Shown piece by piece: positions 10,406 through 21,255 of a stretch of 64,000 bases of DNA (within the stretch, counting starts at the first letter, position 1; each line of letters starts with the position of its first letter). Both the position numbers and the translations under genes were made by a program. Below the pieces are notes generated by a model, which saw only the letters and a list, made by a program, of their open reading frames with translations, had not been told where the DNA came from and did no database searches. The stretch spans positions 4,590,501 through 4,654,500 of the forward strand of contig NC_087105.1 in the NCBI RefSeq assembly GCF_963855985.1, read 5' to 3'. This stretch comes from Ostrinia nubilalis (Eukaryota; Arthropoda; Insecta; Lepidoptera; Crambidae).

Positions 10406-10583
10406 GCTTAGTGTGAGTTTACATCAAACGTCGTCAGTCGTCACTAGCGCGTAAAAAAATGACATTTAAATGTATGACGGATTATACAGCGCCCCTAGCG
10501 GATACTTTCAAGAACTAAAATCTTCATAGATATTTTTAAACGCGCTCACTAGTGACGACGTTTGATGTAAACTCACACTAAGC
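10406..10583. mobile_element. MITE family A, copy 2
   Basis: 178 bp. GCTTAGTGTGAGTTTACATC at the left is mirrored by GATGTAAACTCACACTAAGC at the right; the inner arms contain GTCGTCACTAG and AACGTCGTC. The core is the reverse complement of the 2508-2673 copy. Confidence 0.85.
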
Positions 10584-10589
10584 CCTCTG

Positions 10590-11700
10590 TAATCTCTTAA
10601 GCAATCTTTAACGCTTTTCATCCCTCTTTAATCTCTAAAGATGTTGATGGGTGCTATTTATAACCGACTAAACAACAGATTGGCTTTCTCTGAATTCTCT
10701 AAAATGACGGTCACTAAATTTAGGGAAATCGGCCACAATCCAGGGTATTGTTTGTAAAACAAAGACGGCCAATTAGAATCCAGATCGAAGCTCGTTGTAA
10801 ATTTAAATCACTTCAAAATGTTTGTTCGCAATTGAATTTGGCAAGTCGTTAAATTCGGTTGAGTCCCGATAAGATTTCGGTTTTATCTTACTGTGACTAT
10901 TTGCAGCTATCAAGATGGCCGACACAAGCAAACTAAAAAACGCAATGAAATCTGTGCAAAAATGTAAATTAAAAGCATCCTAATACTATCACAACATCCA
11001 CCGTAATATTTATTATCTGTTTATCAAAAATGAATTTATTTATATTTTAAATTTCAATACAAGAATTATGTCTAATCTCTTTAGAAAACCTGTGCTATGA
11101 ATTTTCATAGCTATTTAAACTAGTCTCCATTCGGGAAAATACTAGTTAAAAAACTATTTACTTGTAAAATAAATAAACCGTAAATAAATGATAAATACTT
11201 AATTAATAGTATCACGGAATCCAACCAGACCAACCAGCACTTGACGGTTAAATGCAAAGTTTGAACGGTGAATAATTGTATAAGCCCGAGCGCACAAATG
11301 AGAGAAAACTATAAATTCACTGCCTTTAATAAGCTTCGCTTCATTCTCCCCGTTTCCCCCCATTTCTTCACAGAACTCCCCGTCGAAAATATACACAGTA
11401 TTGTACTTAATTTGCTTTTTCAATAAAACAATGAGCAGAAACGCAAACAAAGACGATCGAACCCGTACAATGGGGTGAAGTTCGAAATTAAATAGTTCTC
11501 GATTTTATTCCGAGAAGTTATCGAGGTATCGTCCGCTGACATTTGTAATCGAATAAATGGCTCGAAGCGAGTCGCTGACCTAATTAAGATTAGCTGAAGC
11601 TGACGTTTATTCCTTCTGAGCAGACAGTTGAATGGTTTTTAAGGATTTGTTTTTCTTCTATCGTGTGTAAAAACCATGAAGTCTTTTGGAAATCACCTTA
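10590..11700. other. Unrecognised stretch
   Basis: No repeat family or convincing exon seen. The 11199-11450 minus-strand frame shows no domain pattern. Confidence 0.4.
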
Positions 11701-11710
11701 AAGGTTTATA

Positions 11711-12073
11711 CAGGGTGTCCCAAAAAGCAGTGTCAAGCCGAAGCCCAGAGGTAGAGCATCACTAGGGCTACCCAAATCATCGTGACTTTTTATAGTTTTC
11801 AAGTGATGATTTTTTTACGACATACAGGATTTTAGTTTACATTCATCATGAATCAGCTAGGCCTTGTATTCATCTAATAATAATAAAAAATCAGGCATGT
11901 AACTTGCCTATTCGCACCACAGTGACCAAAAAAGTGTCCAAGCGCAGAAATTTAATACAATCATAACTCGAAAACTGTCAAAAATCGGGGAACATACATG
12001 GGGGTAATTTGGATAGCCCTAGTGACGCTCTACCTTTGGGCTTCGGCTTGACACTACTTTTTGGTACACCCTG
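11711..12073. mobile_element. Tc1/mariner-type MITE, 363 bp
   Basis: Ends CAGGGTGTCCCAAAAAGCAG and its mirror (CTACTTTTTGGTACACCCTG), with about 66 bp of good inverted repeat including GTGTCAAGCCGAAGCCCA and GGTAGAGC.TCACTAGGGCTA; weaker symmetry continues further in. TA flanks each side (11709-11710; 12074-12075). No coding capacity. Confidence 0.88.
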
Positions 12074-12079
12074 TATGTA

Positions 12080-12715
12080 TAGCTCTAAACTAGACACAAA
12101 GGATTTTCAATATTATTCCCACACAGGACTGCCCGATAACGAGAGACTGACTCTATAGTTCACAAAAACGCTATGGTTATGCTAGTGGAGTGAGCACAAA
12201 GGTTCTTTACGTATTGATTCTGTAGGGACATAGTTACATACATATTTAACTGAATGGGTGAAGATCAATTTAGGTGACACGTCCACTGCTGAAAGTAATA
12301 ACAGAATAGTTTTTTTTTATTTGAAAAATAACTAATACATGAATATTCTAATCTTCTAGGATCTAGGATCTTTTGTTTTTTTTCTTTGAAAAGGGCTCCG
12401 CGAATATCATAACTATTAAGGAGAGTCTTAAAACCTTTGTAAATTCTTTAATTTTTTTAACATTTTGAACGGCTTAAAATGTGTCCTTACTGTTCAAGAA
12501 ACAAAACATCACCACATTAAACGAGCAAAATAAACCGTTAGTCATACCGATAAACTTTTGGGACTGACCAAGCGAGGCGACTTAAGCATCACTAACAGGC
12601 AACTGGCTTGTTTGACTTAAAGGGCATATTTGTAAAGATTACCCGGCCCGCATCCCGGGGGACAAGTAGCGATGTGAGTAGAACAACGAGTATCGATAGG
12701 CCATCCCTTTTTCAA
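12080..12715. other. Unrecognised stretch
   Basis: No feature recognised. Confidence 0.4.
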
Positions 12716-12716
12716 C

Positions 12717-12841
12717 TTAGGCTGAGTTGCAGCACCTTATTTTAACCGTAACAATAACAATAAATAATCGGTGCTTTTGTATGGAGTTTGACAGATTTTT
12801 GACTTGTCAAAGTTAAAGTAAGATGGTGCAACCCAGACTTA
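12717..12841 (-). mobile_element. MITE family B, copy 2
   Basis: Complete copy, inverted relative to copy 1: TTAGGCTGAGTTGCA at the left, ATGGAGTTTGACAGATTTTT in the middle, AAGATGGTGCAACCCAGAC at the right. Confidence 0.88.
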
Positions 12842-12849
12842 GTCAGTCA

Positions 12850-14255
12850 CCAGCACTTCAGATTTAGATTGATGTGACAAAATTATTAATTGACAAAATA
12901 GTTTAAAAAAAGTAAGTATACATATAAAAACAAAATTAAAGAAGAGAAAGAAAGAATAATGAATGCATCATTTAGTGACACTGTATTGAATAGTTTCTGC
13001 ATTTGTTGTAGTAACTGGAGGTATTAATTAACTTATACAATATTTTCATTGAATGAGTATACGGTATTTACTCTCAACATTCGGTACTACTCAGTTGTTA
13101 CTCACCAGAGTAGTATGAAGAACAACAATTTACTACACTAGATATTATTATTACAACTACACGCATTGGCCACATTGTGTTGTATGTGAATAAACAAAAG
13201 AAAGTTAATTGAGCGTGTAATATATGAGTAGGTACTTAAGCTATAAATCGGCAGTGTATGCAGTTCATCGATATCGATATGACTCAACACAGCAACGATA
13301 CAAGCGCATTCCAAGTAGCGGACAGTTGGACTATACCGGGGATTAAAGACTTCGGATGGCCCGCCATTTGCGAATCCACAACAAGGGATCGGGGACAGTG
13401 GGACATTATCGCCCACGTCCCATTGTCCAGCTTTTTCCACTCATTTTTTATTTAATAATAAATAATGCAGCATTATCAGATTAGCTTCGCGCTCTTTTAA
13501 GCTTTTAAAACGGCATTCGGGAATCTTTTAAGCAAAACGGTTGTTTTTTGGATTTAAAGATACCAGACAAGAAATCAGATATTTAAGAGCCATTTTACAT
13601 TTTCGTGCGAATTTCTAAGATTTTGGAAGCATGAATTACTATCTTAAGCAACACCCAGATATTATTGAATAACTGCGAAAGATAGGTCAATCCTTAGTGT
13701 TGACCATTAATGAAACGGATTTACTAAAACTCTTTTGCTTAATTCTCAGTGCCCCATCTCCCACAACCATTTTACGGAAAAATTGCCGCAGGCTCAATTT
13801 CAAAGTCCTGTATCTATTATTTATGCTCATATAATAAGCTTAAAAATATATAGTAATCATCGGACATATATTCTTGTTGTCCATTAATGAAATGGATTCT
13901 TGAATTTCACTACCATTATTGAGTAAAATTTAAAAATAATTTGGCAAATTTGAAGATTAACGTCACATTTTGATCGTGGTTTTTGGTTTAAAAACACAGC
14001 AATAACTGCAATAAAAGTATCCCAAAATAAAGAATATGCATTGTAGAATAGATTTCTACAGTTATTGTTTAAATATTAGTAACCACTTTGTCAAAATATT
14101 GATGTGAATATCAGTATAAATTACAATACGCAAGCCGACATCGATTAGTATGGCGCGAGCGCCCGTCAAGGCAGGACCTGTGTCACTTTTCCCGCCATGA
14201 CGTTTACGTGCGTTCGTGTCGTGAAACGGTGATTTATACGGCGACCAAATACATT
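12850..14255. other. Unrecognised stretch
   Basis: No repeat or gene recognised. Overlapping frames on both strands at 13138-13455 have no protein-like pattern. Confidence 0.4.
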
Positions 14256-14259
14256 TGAT

Positions 14260-14449
14260 ACTATGCCGAGAGGTCCCTGTTTCAAGTCGGCCGTTTGGTG
14301 TAGTGGTTCGAAACGGACTAATATGCTGAGAGGTCCCGGGTTCGATTCCCGGCCGAGCAGAAACTGAAAGGATGAATTTTTTTGACGGGTCTGGGTGTAA
14401 CTATGTAAATTATGTATGTATTTATTTTAATAAATAAATTATAAAAAAA
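14260..14449 (+). mobile_element. tRNA-derived SINE with a duplicated head remnant
   Basis: A tRNA-like head (14287-14360) has an A box (TTGGTGTAGTGGTTCG), a B box (GGTTCGATTCCC) and a good T-arm (CCGGG/CCCGG), followed by a tRNA-unrelated body and an AT-rich tail (14420-14449). The acceptor stem is imperfect and there is no proper anticodon arm, so it is not a functional tRNA. Just upstream, 14264-14290 (GCCGAGAGGTCCCTGTTTCAAG) repeats the B-box half of the head, as if a truncated SINE lies head-to-tail with it. Confidence 0.8.
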
Positions 14450-14787
14450 AGTATGTAAGTGGTATACTTATCTGTTACGGTTAATGTGATAAATTGAAAA
14501 TTATGAATAATCGCTGGTTATTATGAATAATTACCGACAGGCGAGGTAAAAGTGATAAATTAATCACATTTATCAGTGATTATTTTATCATGTAATCTTA
14601 ATACTAACAAATATCATAAAAGAGAACACCGGCTCGTGTACAGCGCTCATGTACAGCCTCACATTTTGAACGTTTTGATATCATTTATTAATATAATTTG
14701 GCATAGTGAGTTTGGACTGTTTTTTGCGTAACGTTACTTTCCCATAATGCCTATAAAACATTGTTTTGATTTAAAGTGAAAAATAAG

Positions 14788-15042
14788 TTAAAGGAAAGAA
14801 CCCCAAAAATGTGTCTGTAGAAGAATCCAGAGTCACTTCTTCAAAAAATAGGTAGTTACGCTTGAGCCAACTTTTATGGCTATAAAACTGTTAAGTTAGG
14901 ATTAATCGCTATCCATCTGCTAAAGAGGACACGTGAGATCATTATTTGGTTTTATAACCATAAAAATTGGTCTAATTGATCCCAGAGGTGAGCCCAAAGT
15001 GAGGTCTTTTTTCAAGTTTTTCAAGTCACATTTATTGTATAT
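14788..15042 (+). mobile_element. 517 bp TIR element (family E), copy 1, left part
   Basis: Matches the plus-strand copy at 19119-19361: CCCCAAAAATGTGTCTGTAG, CCAGAGTCACTTCTTCAAAA, GATTAATCGCTATCCATCTG, AAGAGGACACGTGAGATCAT. It stops at TTTATTGTATAT, where a 2.3 kb transposon is inserted, and resumes at 17337. The outer left terminus is missing. Confidence 0.85.
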
Positions 15043-17336
15043 CGCACCCTTAATAATATAGGGGCACAACTCAAAATTTTTGGTTTTTTACTTTTTGTAC
15101 TAGAGAGGCATATTGTCGTCAGTTCTACAAGATGGCTTTCACAGAAATCGAAAACAATGATCAGATTAAAGAGTTCTACATTTTGTGCCCCTTCCATACT
15201 TTCATCTATCTTCCCGCTAGAAGGGCTGAATCAGAGACATGCCGATATTTGTCGAATCCGGCCCCCGCGACTATGGTCCAATTTGGAGTTGTGCCTTTGT
15301 GTGACAAACTTTTAAGTAAGTGTTAGTGAGCTAAGTCTAATTAATTCCATATATTTCTAATAATATGTTACATTTTCATTTTTATTACATTGATAAAGTC
15401 CCGTTAATCATAGAAAATTATAAAATATAACTTTAACTTTAGTTAGGCGGACCATGGATGGGTGTTTGTAGTTAAATTTATAACTCTCCTATAAAAGTAA
15501 TTTGCTTCTTGGTATTAATTTTCATACCTATTGGTTGATTAGGAGCCTATAGAATGTTTTATCGCGATGCTAAGAAATAAAGCGGTGGTTATGAAATACT
15601 TCCCGACAAATAAACTAATGATTTATAAAATAATAGACATACCTACGTGTTAAGGCTATTAACGTTCGCTCGGGGCTCGGGTTGGCTTTTTTCTTTGTTT
15701 ATTTCATGAATAAACGCACTAGTCAGCCAAAAGGTGAATTACTTTAATATGTTAGTGTTATAATTTATAATTATATTCTTTAATTTATTGCGGTCACATA
15801 AATTGATGCTAATTAACCACTCAGATTCTGAGGACTGAGGATACATCGAATTTATTTTAAAATTATCTTTTCACGTATTAAGTTACTACAATTTTACTGA
15901 TCAGCTATTAGACCTTGAACTTTTCAGTTGGTCTAAATTTAAGTTCTAAAGTGCTTTTTGTCTTAAAAATGTGAGTTCGTAATGTAATCTTGTGTAAACA
16001 CCAGTTTTTATTAATATGTGGCAAATATTGTACACAAAAGCAAAGAAAAAAGATCACGGAGTTTGTGATAACAAACCAAGCATACTCTGGGATAAAAATT
16101 GTACAAAATAATAAATATTGGGTGTCCAATATCGTCGTAAACCTTGTGTACCTAGACTCTTTGCAATACTGAAGTCAAGCAGGACGTAAAGGGCTTCTAT
16201 TTGGAGGGCCAAAGATATGTATTGAGCTTTCTAATCACTAAAATGATCAAAAGCAAAATGATGATGAGTACGGAAAAATTAAAAGCAGCTATCTTCGATG
16301 GACTGCAAATCCGTGCTCTTATAAAAGACTGTATTTGTAAACCATATAACACAAATTGAATCTGAAGCATGTGCTTTAGTAGTAAAATATTTTTTGGGGA
16401 ATGTTAGAACACCAGAATAGATATTCTTGTGTTCAAAATTGGTTGCTAAAATCCTTCAAAAATTACACACGCCAATTTGAGTATTAAATTGTATTTATTA
16501 CAATAGCCATTTGAACTGATTCCCACATAATGTGGGTGATTATAGTAAGGGACAAGGAGAACGGTTCCTTCCACCAGGACAGCATGATAGTGGAAAAAAG
16601 ATACCAAGGTACTGGCTGTTGGACTTTAATAAGTGATTATCCTGAACAAATCCATAACAGAAAACCTTACAGAAAAAGTTTTTGTAGGTTTTTTCTTTAT
16701 TTGATAAAAAGCATATTTTTTATAGGGTAAGAGTCCCTATCTATCTAAGTAAAAATATTTTGAATGCATAAAATTAGTATTTTCATGTCGGTTTTCTCAG
16801 AGAAATAGCTAATAGTCTTTATTTTAATCTAATTCGACATATCTAATAATTTTCTAGTATTCAGCACCCTACTCTTATACTGAATTGGCTATAAGCTACT
16901 ATACCGCACAATAACTGTCCCCAATGTTATTGGGCGTAAATCAATATAAAAATCGAATAATACACTTATTTTTAAATATTAGAGAGCAATATTAGGGAAT
17001 ATGCCATATAAAACAATTCAGCCTAAGGATTAGATGGGCACAAGTACAAGTAATACCCAAAATCACAACAACAGAAATAGTAAAATAAAGGCCTAACTTT
17101 GAAATATTTTTTTAAACAATTTTTTTACATACTCATAATCAATATTTTCAAAAATGTCTCATGTCAAATTATATAACAGATACCAGTGATGAAGTATGCT
17201 TAATTTGAAAGTTGTAGCTGATAAAATAAAGATTTTAGAGCCAATTATGTAAAAAACCGCGATCCGCCGATTGGTTTTTTGGCTTTTCCCAAAAAAATGA
17301 ATTTTGGAGTTGTGCCCATTCATTATTAAGGGTGCG
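15043..17336. mobile_element. 2.3 kb transposon inserted in a family E copy
   Basis: The ends are CGCACCCTTAATAAT and its mirror ATTATTAAGGGTGCG, followed on both sides by GGGCACAACTC..AAATT. ATAT flanks both ends (15039-15042 and 17337-17340). Family E paralogues at 19353 and 51858 show the uninterrupted site (GTATATGTTAATC), so this is a true insertion with an ATAT (or TA) target duplication. Small internal frames (for example 15132-15326) are not recognisable proteins, so the element is probably non-autonomous. Confidence 0.8.
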
Positions 17337-17441
17337 ATATGTTAATCGTTTATTAGGAAATTAAATGTTTTTTTTTAAGGATATTTATTGAGCTTTCAAA
17401 TAACACCAATATTGTTGGGGAACCATGATTGTGTCAGTAGA
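17337..17441 (+). mobile_element. 517 bp TIR element (family E), copy 1, right part
   Basis: Continues copy 1 after the insertion: AAGGATATTTATTGAGCTTT, CAAATAACACCAATATTGTT, ATTGTGTCAGTAGAAA. Similarity to 19362-19476 ends there, before the right terminus. Confidence 0.8.
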
Positions 17442-17984
17442 AACGAGTTTTCCTGTAAAACGTAGGTGGGCCCATTTTTGTGATGACCAGTGTAGATGAA
17501 GTGCTTCGTATTTTAATAAAATTATTACCTGACTAGGTTAAAAAGGTGTAGAATGTTATTTTGGAGATAACTTGTTTCCATAGAGAGAGATTCTAAGTAA
17601 TGCGCTGAGTTCGAAACTCAGTGTCGCATTAGAAATTCACACACACAAAGAAATCAAAATATGTGCTCATTATCCATTCTGGTATTAGTATTTAAATCTT
17701 TAGTACTATGCAAGCAATGTAAACTTACACTACACGTTACCTAACTTACATGTTTACATTATGACGTCGCTGCTGTCATCATTGCTTTCACAAGCAATAT
17801 GTTCTGTTTTTGGGCATATTTTTGCGACACCGGCTTAAGGCTCAAGGGGGCGGCTCTTGTCACATCTCCCTTAAGTTTCTGTGATCTGTGCTTGCTTCGA
17901 AATTGATGTCAATTAAATATTCCTTAGAGCTTTTGATTTAAATTATTTTTTTATTTTGACACGTGTTTGAAAAATCAAGGTCAG
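17442..17984. other. Unrecognised stretch with one small hairpin
   Basis: Apart from an imperfect hairpin at 17598-17631 (TAATGCG.CTGAGTT / AACTCAG..CGCATTA), nothing recognised. Confidence 0.4.
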
Positions 17985-18122
17985 AGGTGGAATTGTCTAA
18001 AGCAATCGTTATCATTTGACAGTTCATAACGTACGATTATTCTGTCAAACGCTTTGTATAACTGACTTTATCGTACGTTATGAACTGTCAAATGATTAAG
18101 ATTGCTTTACACAATTCCACCT
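17985..18122. mobile_element. Palindromic MITE (AGGTGGAATTGT ends), 138 bp
   Basis: Inverted arms of about 52 bp: AGGTGGAATTGT.TAAAGCAAT, then ATCATTTGACAGTTCATAAC and GTACGAT, with a ~30 bp centre. Only one copy in the window. Confidence 0.82.
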
Positions 18123-18339
18123 CAGATTGCAAGAAAACGTAACATTGCAACTCGCAATGACTCAATATTGATGAGGAGATTCCATTGTAAAGTCTGTATT
18201 CGTTCCTAGGATTCCTCTAATACCATCAAATTAAAGAGAATTCAAGAGAGTGCAGTTTCCCATCTCATGCTTAGGGGCCACGGTTTAAAATAGCGTGGTT
18301 GCATAGAGCCTACAACGGGCAACCACGTGCGCTGCTCAT

Positions 18340-18490
18340 ACTAATTTTCGATACAAAAGCAATTGTTGGCGCCCTCACGAGTTTTAGCGGAGTGCCATAT
18401 GGTAGCGGGAGTAGACTTAAGGGAAATATATGCTTCTCCGACGGCCAGTTGTATGTAGCATGCTCCAGAGTATGCGCACAATTCTGGTCA
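18340..18490 (+). pseudogene. Probable Helitron helicase (Pif1-like) C-terminal scrap
   Basis: In the open frame 18299-18589 the segment CFSDGQLYVACSRV (about 18431-18472) matches the conserved H-G-Q-L-Y-V-A-x-S-R box of Pif1-family helicases as found in Helitrons, with D for H. The residues on either side do not fit the family, so only a short relic is supported. Confidence 0.45.
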
Positions 18491-18649
18491 ACGCTAGGGA
18501 TGGATAAGTGTGTCGCTGTCGCTGGCGACAGGGTCTTCTTGTTCAGGGTTCATGGCGTAGGTCTTAGGCAAAATGAAATCCACTCGTAGAAATTACTAAA
18601 CTCAGTGTATTCATGAGAATAATTACACACAGCACTAGAGTCGTATCGG

Positions 18650-18710
18650 AAGAGTAACAAACATCCAGACATCCATTCAAACTTTCGTATTTATAATATT
18701 AGTAAGACTA
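18650..18710 (-). mobile_element. 5' end of a Helitron-like element
   Basis: Minus strand: TACTAATATTATAAATACGA, AAGTTTGAATGGATGTCTGG, the same start as the complete elements at 20421 and 44028. The 3' part is missing. Confidence 0.55.
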
Positions 18711-18781
18711 GAAAAAAGTAAGATAGTTAGATGAAATATTTTAGTTATTTGTTTAATAATTATTATTATTATTTATTTGTT

Positions 18782-18956
18782 TATTTCTTAGCTCTGTCTG
18801 ATAATGGATCTGGAGGAGTTGCAATGGCCACCTCCATTGCAACTCCGTAACAAAACAATAGAACCCCATGGAGTTTGGGCTTGTGTGATTCGCCTTGACG
18901 AATACTTCGTCCCTAAATGATATCCAGGGTCCGATGATAGAGCTGTAAGAGGGCAT
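18782..18956. repeat. Unit of a ~105 bp lepidopteran-type repeat with a hairpin
   Basis: GATGATA.CCAGGGTCCGATGA, GGAGTTTGGGCTTG and CTTGACGAATACTTCG relate this stretch to 42866-43095 and 47480-47720. It includes a 13 bp-arm hairpin, GGAGTTGCAATGG / CCATTGCAACTCC (18813-18844). Confidence 0.5.
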
Positions 18957-18999
18957 TTTTTTTTCGCTATGTGACTGTCTTTATTTTGTACTTAATATA

Positions 19000-19516
19000 C
19001 ACTCGACAGCAAATAAATCGCACCACCCGCGACAAGCATTTTCAAACGTTAGCATCCCTACTTCCCACCAATATTGGCACCATTTAAAAGCCTAGTTCTA
19101 AACTTCATTTTATTAAAGGAAAGGTTTTTACCCCAAAAATGTGTCTTTACAAGGATCCAGAGTCACTTCTTCAAAAAATAAGTAGTTACGCTATAGCCAT
19201 TTTTTATGACTATAAAACTGTTAATTGGGATTAATCGCTATCCATCTGTTAAAGAGGACACGTGTGATCATTATTTGGTTTTATAACCATAAAATTTGGT
19301 CTAATTGATCCCAGAGGTGAGCCCAAAGTGAGGTCTTTTTTCAAGTCACATTTATGGTATATGTTAATCATTTATTAAGAAATTAAATGTGTTTTTCTTT
19401 AAGGATATTTATTGGGCTTTCAAATAACACCAATATTGTTGGGGCACCATTATTGTGTCAAAAGAAAATCTTTAAAGTTCGCGTCGCGGGTGGTGCGATT
19501 TATTTGCTGTCGAGTG
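19000..19516 (+). mobile_element. 517 bp TIR element (family E), complete copy
   Basis: Perfect 34 bp terminal inverted repeats beginning CACTCGACAGCAAATAAATC and ending CGCACCACCCGCGAC, flanked by TA on both sides (TATA..TATA). The interior is shared with 14788-17441 and, inverted, with 51695-52211. No coding capacity; TA flanks suggest mobilisation by a Tc1/mariner transposase. Confidence 0.92.
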
Positions 19517-19905
19517 TATATTTTACATATTATACCTATTCGTGTTTCATTATTATTAATCGAAATATGAAAATTTTTGAAAGATTACATAAACTCTATT
19601 AAAATTTTAAATTAATTTATCAAGTTTTAATACCTTATTCTACCTTAATATTAATAACTTATATCAAGTCTTAATACGGTCACGGCTCAAGATTTTTTTG
19701 TCCATTTCGGCGTTCTTTTTACTCTTTTTACGTTGCGTTGACAGTTTGTACCTAAATACGCGCGGAACTTTTTTGTGAAATGGCTCTTAAGGCTTGTACG
19801 AAAAGATTAACTGAAGTCAACTGCTGACTGTACAGACGATCATGACACCCAAAGTTGCCAAAAAGTTTGCAATACCTACTTCTTTGTTACAATGTTATTA
19901 GAATG
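19517..19905. other. Unrecognised AT-rich stretch
   Basis: Nothing recognised. Confidence 0.4.
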
Positions 19906-19915
19906 AGGTTGTGTT

Positions 19916-20252
19916 CGGTTGTGTCCCTGCGTTATCGAATCAGAAATAAGGAGATCCGTAGGAGAACCAGAGTGACTGACATAACCCGCAGAATCGCTAA
20001 AATCAAGTGGCAGTGGGCAGGGCACATAGCTCTTAGAGCTGACGGCCGCTGGGGCAGGAAAGTTCATGAGTGGCGACCACGAGCCGGAAGACGTAGCGTG
20101 GGCAGGCCTCCCACTAGGTGGACCGACGATCTGGTGAAGGTCGCGGGAGGCGCCTGGATGCGAGCGGCGCAGGACCGGTCTTTGAGGAAATCCTTGGGGG
20201 AGGCCTTTGTCCAGCAGTGGACGTCTTTCGGCTGAAACGAACGAACGAACGA
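19916..20252 (+). mobile_element. 5'-truncated RTE-type LINE with target-site duplication
   Basis: Encodes the C-terminal ~105 residues of the LINE protein without a stop (SLRYRIRNKEIRRRTRVTDI, KWQWAGHIA, RPPTRWTDDLVKVAGGAWMR, LGEAFVQQWTSFG) to the stop at 20233-20235, then the (ACGA)n tail. The 10 bp AGGTTGTGTT occurs on both sides (19906-19915 and 20253-20262), as expected for target-primed reverse transcription. This is the best preserved LINE end in the window. Confidence 0.92.
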
Positions 20253-20420
20253 AGGTTGTGTTGTCAATTTTTTAGCCGTGTCACAAAATAATGTGAGTCT
20301 GACTGTAAGTACAGAGATTTTTAAACATACAGTAAAATTTTAAAGCCTCATTTAAAGCCGATGGAGCCATACAAATGTATGAAGAAGACATCAGAATTCA
20401 CAGTTGCCACGAAATCCCAA

Positions 20421-20451
20421 TCCCAACTAATATTATAAATGCGAAAGTAAC

Positions 20452-20488
<37 letters not shown>

Positions 20489-20669
20489 TACGCTTTCCCG
20501 CTTAAACCTCGCAACCGATTTTGATGAAATTTGGCATAGAGATAGTTTGAGTCCCGGGAAAGAACATAGGATAGTTTTTATCCCGGTTTTTGAAACAGGG
20601 ACGCGCGCGATAAAGTTTTTCTGTGACAGACAAAATTCCACGCGGGCGAAGCCGCGGGCGGAAAGCTAG
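20421..20669 (+). mobile_element. Helitron-like element, complete (Lep1-type)
   Basis: Starts TCCCAACTAATATTATAAAT, contains a (GTCT)n microsatellite (20451-20488) and ACCTCGCAACCGATTTTGAT, and ends with the hairpin GCGGGCGAAGCCGCGGGC followed by GGAAAGCTAG before T. A 5' TC, a 3' hairpin and a CTRR end are the Helitron signature; no protein is coded. Confidence 0.75.
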
Positions 20670-21025
20670 TAAGTACATAATTCAAGAAATGCTGGAAGGT
20701 TTTATGGCCCCAAGTGGCATAAAACTTATTCGGCTAGACACCGTAAGATTCTGCACCTTATACACTCGAGTCAGGACTTGATTTTGAATGGATAGAAAGT
20801 CAGTTTATTCTGCCTAGCTGACTTAATACATTAAAATATTGTGGGTAAGGTTTTTTTTTACTTCTTGCATTTATGGGTGCCTACTTGAGTAGTGGTATCT
20901 ATTGCGAATTACGAGCTTATTCATTGAATCTTGTGCAGGCAGCTTAGGCAGATGCCTTTTGGATCTTCTTTAATCATGTAAGTATATTGTAATAATTTAA
21001 AAACTGAAGCCACACAATCTAAAAC

Positions 21026-21075
21026 CCGTAATTTACAAACGATGCTTGCTTAAGTGAAGCACCAAATCGAACATA
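21026..21075. mobile_element. MITE family G, partial copy
   Basis: CCCGTAATTTACAAACGATG, CTTGCTTAAGTGAAGCACCAAATCGAAC matches the ends of the copies at 40199 and 54868. It is cut by the Helitron that follows. Confidence 0.65.
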
Positions 21076-21255
21076 TAAAAGCGAAAGGTCACTGACTGAC
21101 TCACTTATCACAAAATCTCAGAAACTACAAGTGTAGGAGTCTCAAATTTTGCTCCTTTTAGAACGTAGGTGCTCACTAAGACAGGATTTTGCAAAATTCA
21201 ACCCCTAAGGGGGTAAAACGGGATCCTCGCGTACGTAGTCGCGGGTGGCCGCTAG
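21076..21255 (+). mobile_element. Helitron-like element, second subfamily
   Basis: Begins ATATAAAAGCGAAAGGTCACTGACTGACTC (in parts) and ends AACCCCTAAGGGGGTAAAAC, GGGATCC..G.GTACG.AGTC, GCGGGTGGCCGCTAG before T. It shares its 3' half with 33536-33755 and, on the minus strand, 39751-39948 and 38514-38670. Confidence 0.7.

Noticed and set aside
14287..14360. A tRNA gene
   Set aside because: A and B boxes and the T-arm are good, but the acceptor stem is imperfect and there is no proper anticodon arm; it is followed by a SINE body.
17598..17631. MicroRNA hairpin
   Set aside because: The stem is short with a bulge and does not reach pre-miRNA length.
18299..18589. A 96-codon gene
   Set aside because: Only ~14 residues resemble a helicase; the rest fits nothing, so it is listed as a scrap.
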